DNA of 64,000 nt, taken from positions 50,034,759-50,098,758 of the forward strand of contig NC_089232.1 of the NCBI RefSeq assembly GCF_963924675.1, read 5' to 3'. Below the pieces are notes generated by a model. That model saw nothing but the letters and a program-made list of their open reading frames with translations. It was not told the DNA's origin and made no database searches. The DNA comes from Phocoena phocoena. Its lineage: Eukaryota; Chordata; Mammalia; Artiodactyla; Phocoenidae. Of the stretch, positions 62,068 through 64,000 are shown piece by piece. The first letter of the stretch is position 1; the number at the start of each line of letters is the position of its first letter. A program made the position numbers and the translations under genes.

Positions 62068-62121
62068 TGATCATATGGTTTTGCTCCTTCAATTTGATCA
62101 TATGGTTTTTCTCCTTCAATA
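62068..62121. repeat. 27-bp tandem duplication inside L1 ORF2
   Basis: Two adjacent units, 62068-62094 and 62095-62121, both starting tgatcatatggtttt. The length is a multiple of three, so the local ORF2 frame stays open and the peptide [13 protein letters not shown] shows the repeat. Confidence 0.9.
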
Positions 62122-64000
62122 TGTTAATATGGTTTATCACATTGATTGATTTGCGTATATTGAAGAATCCCTGCATTCCTGGGATAAACCCCACTGGATC
62201 ATGGTGTATGATGCTTTTAATGTGCTGTTGGATTCTGTGTGCTAGTATTTTGTTGAGGATTTTTGCATCTATGTTCATCAGTGATATTGGCCTGTAGTTT
62301 TCTTTTTTTGTGACATCTTTGTCTGGTTTTGGTATCAGGGTGATGGTGGCCTAGTAGAATGAGTTTAGGAGTGTTCCTCCCTCTGCTGTATTTTGGAAGA
62401 GTTTGAGAAGGATAAGTGTTAGCTCTTCTCTAAATGTTTGATAGAATTTGCCTGTGAAGCCATCTGGTCCTGGGCTTTTGTTTGTTTGAAAATTATTAAT
62501 CACAGTATCAATTCCACTGCTTGTGATTGGTCTGTTTATATTTTCTATTTCTTCTTGGTTCAGTCTCGGAAGGTTGTGCTTTCCTAAGAATTTGTCCATT
62601 TCTTCCAGGCTGTCCATTTTATTGGCATATAGTTGCTTGTACTAATCTCTCATAATCCTTTGTATTTCTGCAGTGTCAGTTGCTACTTCTCCTTTTCACT
62701 TCTAATTCTATTGATTTGAGTCTTCTCCCTTTTTTTCTTCATGAGTCTGGCTAATGGTTTATCAATTTTGTTTATCTTCTCAAGGAACCAGATTTTACTT
62801 TTATTGATCTTTGCTATCATTTCCTTCATTTCTTTTTCATTTATTTCTGATCTGATCTTTATGATTTCTTTCCTTCTGCTAACTTTGGGGGTGTTTTTGT
62901 TCTTCTTTCTCTAATTGCTTTAGGTGCAAGGTTAGGTTAATTTGAGATGTTTCTTGTTTCTTGAGGTAGGATTGTATTGCTATAAACTTCCCTCTTAGAA
63001 CTGCTTTTGCTGCATCCCATAGGTTTTGGGTCATCGTGTTTTCATTGTCATTTGTTTCTAGGTATTTTTTGATTTCCTCTTTGATTTCTTCAGTGATCTC
63101 TTGGTTATTTAGCAGCATATTGTTTAGTCTCCATGTGTTTGTATTTTTTACAGATTTTTTTTCCTGTAATTGATACCCAGTCTCCTAGCGTTGTGGTCGG
63201 AAAAGATACTTGATACAATTTCAATATTCTTAAATTTACGAAGGCTTGATCTGTGACCCAAGATATGATCTATTCTGGAGAATGTTCCATGATCACTTGA
63301 GAAGGGACTCTATTCTGTTGGTTTTGTATGGAATGTCCTATAAATATCAATGAAATCCATCTTGTTTAATGTATCATTTAAAGCTTGTGTTTCCTTATTT
63401 ATTTTCATTTTGGATGATCTGTCCACTGGTGAAAGTGGGGTGTTAAAGTCCCCTACTATGATGGTGTTACTGTCGATTTCCCCTTTTATGACTGTTAGCA
63501 TTTGCCTTATGTATTGAGGTGCTCCTATGTTGGGTTCATAAATTTTTACAATTGTTATATATTCTTCTTGGATTGATCCCTTGATCATGATGTAGTGTCC
63601 TTCTTTGTCTCTCGTAATAGTCTTTGTTTTAAAGTCTACTTTGTCTGATATGAGAATTGCTCCTCCAGCTCTCTTTTGATTTCCACTTGCATGACTATCT
63701 TTTTCCATCCCCTCACTTTCAGTCTGTATGTGTCCCTAGGTCTGAAGTGGGTCTCTTGTAGACAGCATAAATACAGGTCTTGTTTTTGTATCCATTCAGC
63801 CAGTCTATGTCGTTTGGTAGGAACATTTAATCCATTTACATTTAAGGTAGTTATCAATACGTATGTTCCTATGACCATTTTCTTAATTGTTTTGGGTTTG
63901 TTATTGTAGGTCTTTTCCTTCTCTTGTGTTTCCTGCCTAGAGAAGTTCCTTTAGCATTTGTTGTAAAGCTGGCTTGGTGGTGCTGAATTCTCATAGCTTT

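Larger units (their letters stand above)
60196..63878 (-). pseudogene. L1 ORF2 (endonuclease and reverse transcriptase), broken
   Basis: ORF2 encodes the endonuclease and reverse transcriptase that copy L1 RNA into the genome. Minus-strand pieces are recognisable: the endonuclease start TLNVNGLN...RHRLAEWIQKQD (63636-63878), GDFNTPLSPVDRS (63310-63708), [13 protein letters not shown] (62351-62617), the RT segment [20 protein letters not shown] (61880-62278), [20 protein letters not shown] (61005-61517), [14 protein letters not shown] (60532-60744) and the end EYYSAIKGNK (60196-60438). They lie in different frames with stops between them. The FADD catalytic box is frameshifted at about 61694-61712, and about 250 bases seem missing near 61515-61580. 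It cannot make an active protein. Confidence 0.92.
59749..64000 (+). other. LHCGR: LHCGR intron 10, start only
   Basis: Begins gtaagt after exon 10. The first 86 bases are unique; the rest of the window is an antisense L1. The acceptor and exon 11 lie outside. Confidence 0.85.
59835..64000 (-). mobile_element. L1 retrotransposon, antisense, 5' end beyond window
   Basis: Read on the minus strand this runs from sequence upstream of ORF2 (64000) through ORF2 to the 3' terminus at about 59835, where the reversed end taacatctttattggggtat lies. Over 4.1 kb is present, so it is far longer than the other L1 pieces here. It lacks an internal ORF2 stretch and carries two local tandem duplications. Confidence 0.95.

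Overview
The window is vertebrate nuclear DNA, not a microbial or plasmid segment. It carries most of one mammalian gene, the luteinizing hormone/choriogonadotropin receptor gene LHCGR, on the + strand. Ten coding exons (950 coding bases, 316 complete codons plus two bases) can be read between 10239 and 59748. Every junction has a GT donor and AG acceptor, and the exons join in one open frame with no stop. The last exon, which encodes the seven-transmembrane domain in known LHCGR genes, is not in the window and should lie beyond 64000.

The host is probably a cetacean, or possibly a hippopotamus. Eight tRNA-derived SINEs of the CHR type are present, most with recognisable target-site duplications, and this SINE family is characteristic of whales and hippos. 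The exon 10 protein sequence also looks cetartiodactyl. Species cannot be resolved by eye.

Layout: 1-10060 is intergenic DNA upstream of LHCGR, rich in SINEs, old DNA transposons and LTR-like sequence. 10061-10450 is a GC-rich, CpG-dense, TATA-less promoter and exon 1. 10403-29480 is the 19 kb intron 1. Exons 2 to 6 cluster at 29481-36952, with an intron 5 of only 88 bases. Intron 6 is 10.3 kb and contains a young L1 fragment nested in an old L1. Exons 7, 8, 9 and 10 lie at 47276, 52468, 56213 and 59668. From about 59835 to the window end a largely complete but dead L1 lies antisense to LHCGR, starting about 90 bases after exon 10.

The exons encode the signal peptide, the cysteine-rich N-terminal cap, the leucine-rich-repeat hormone-binding domain and the first part of the hinge. 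Every intron is phase 2 and exons 2 to 10 are all multiples of three, so any of them can be skipped without breaking the frame. No previously undescribed system was found. The most interesting items are the in-frame-skippable exon design, the antisense L1 next to exon 10, nested and same-site transposon insertions, a degenerate 39-bp minisatellite in intron 8, and an upstream in-frame open stretch ahead of the LHCGR start.
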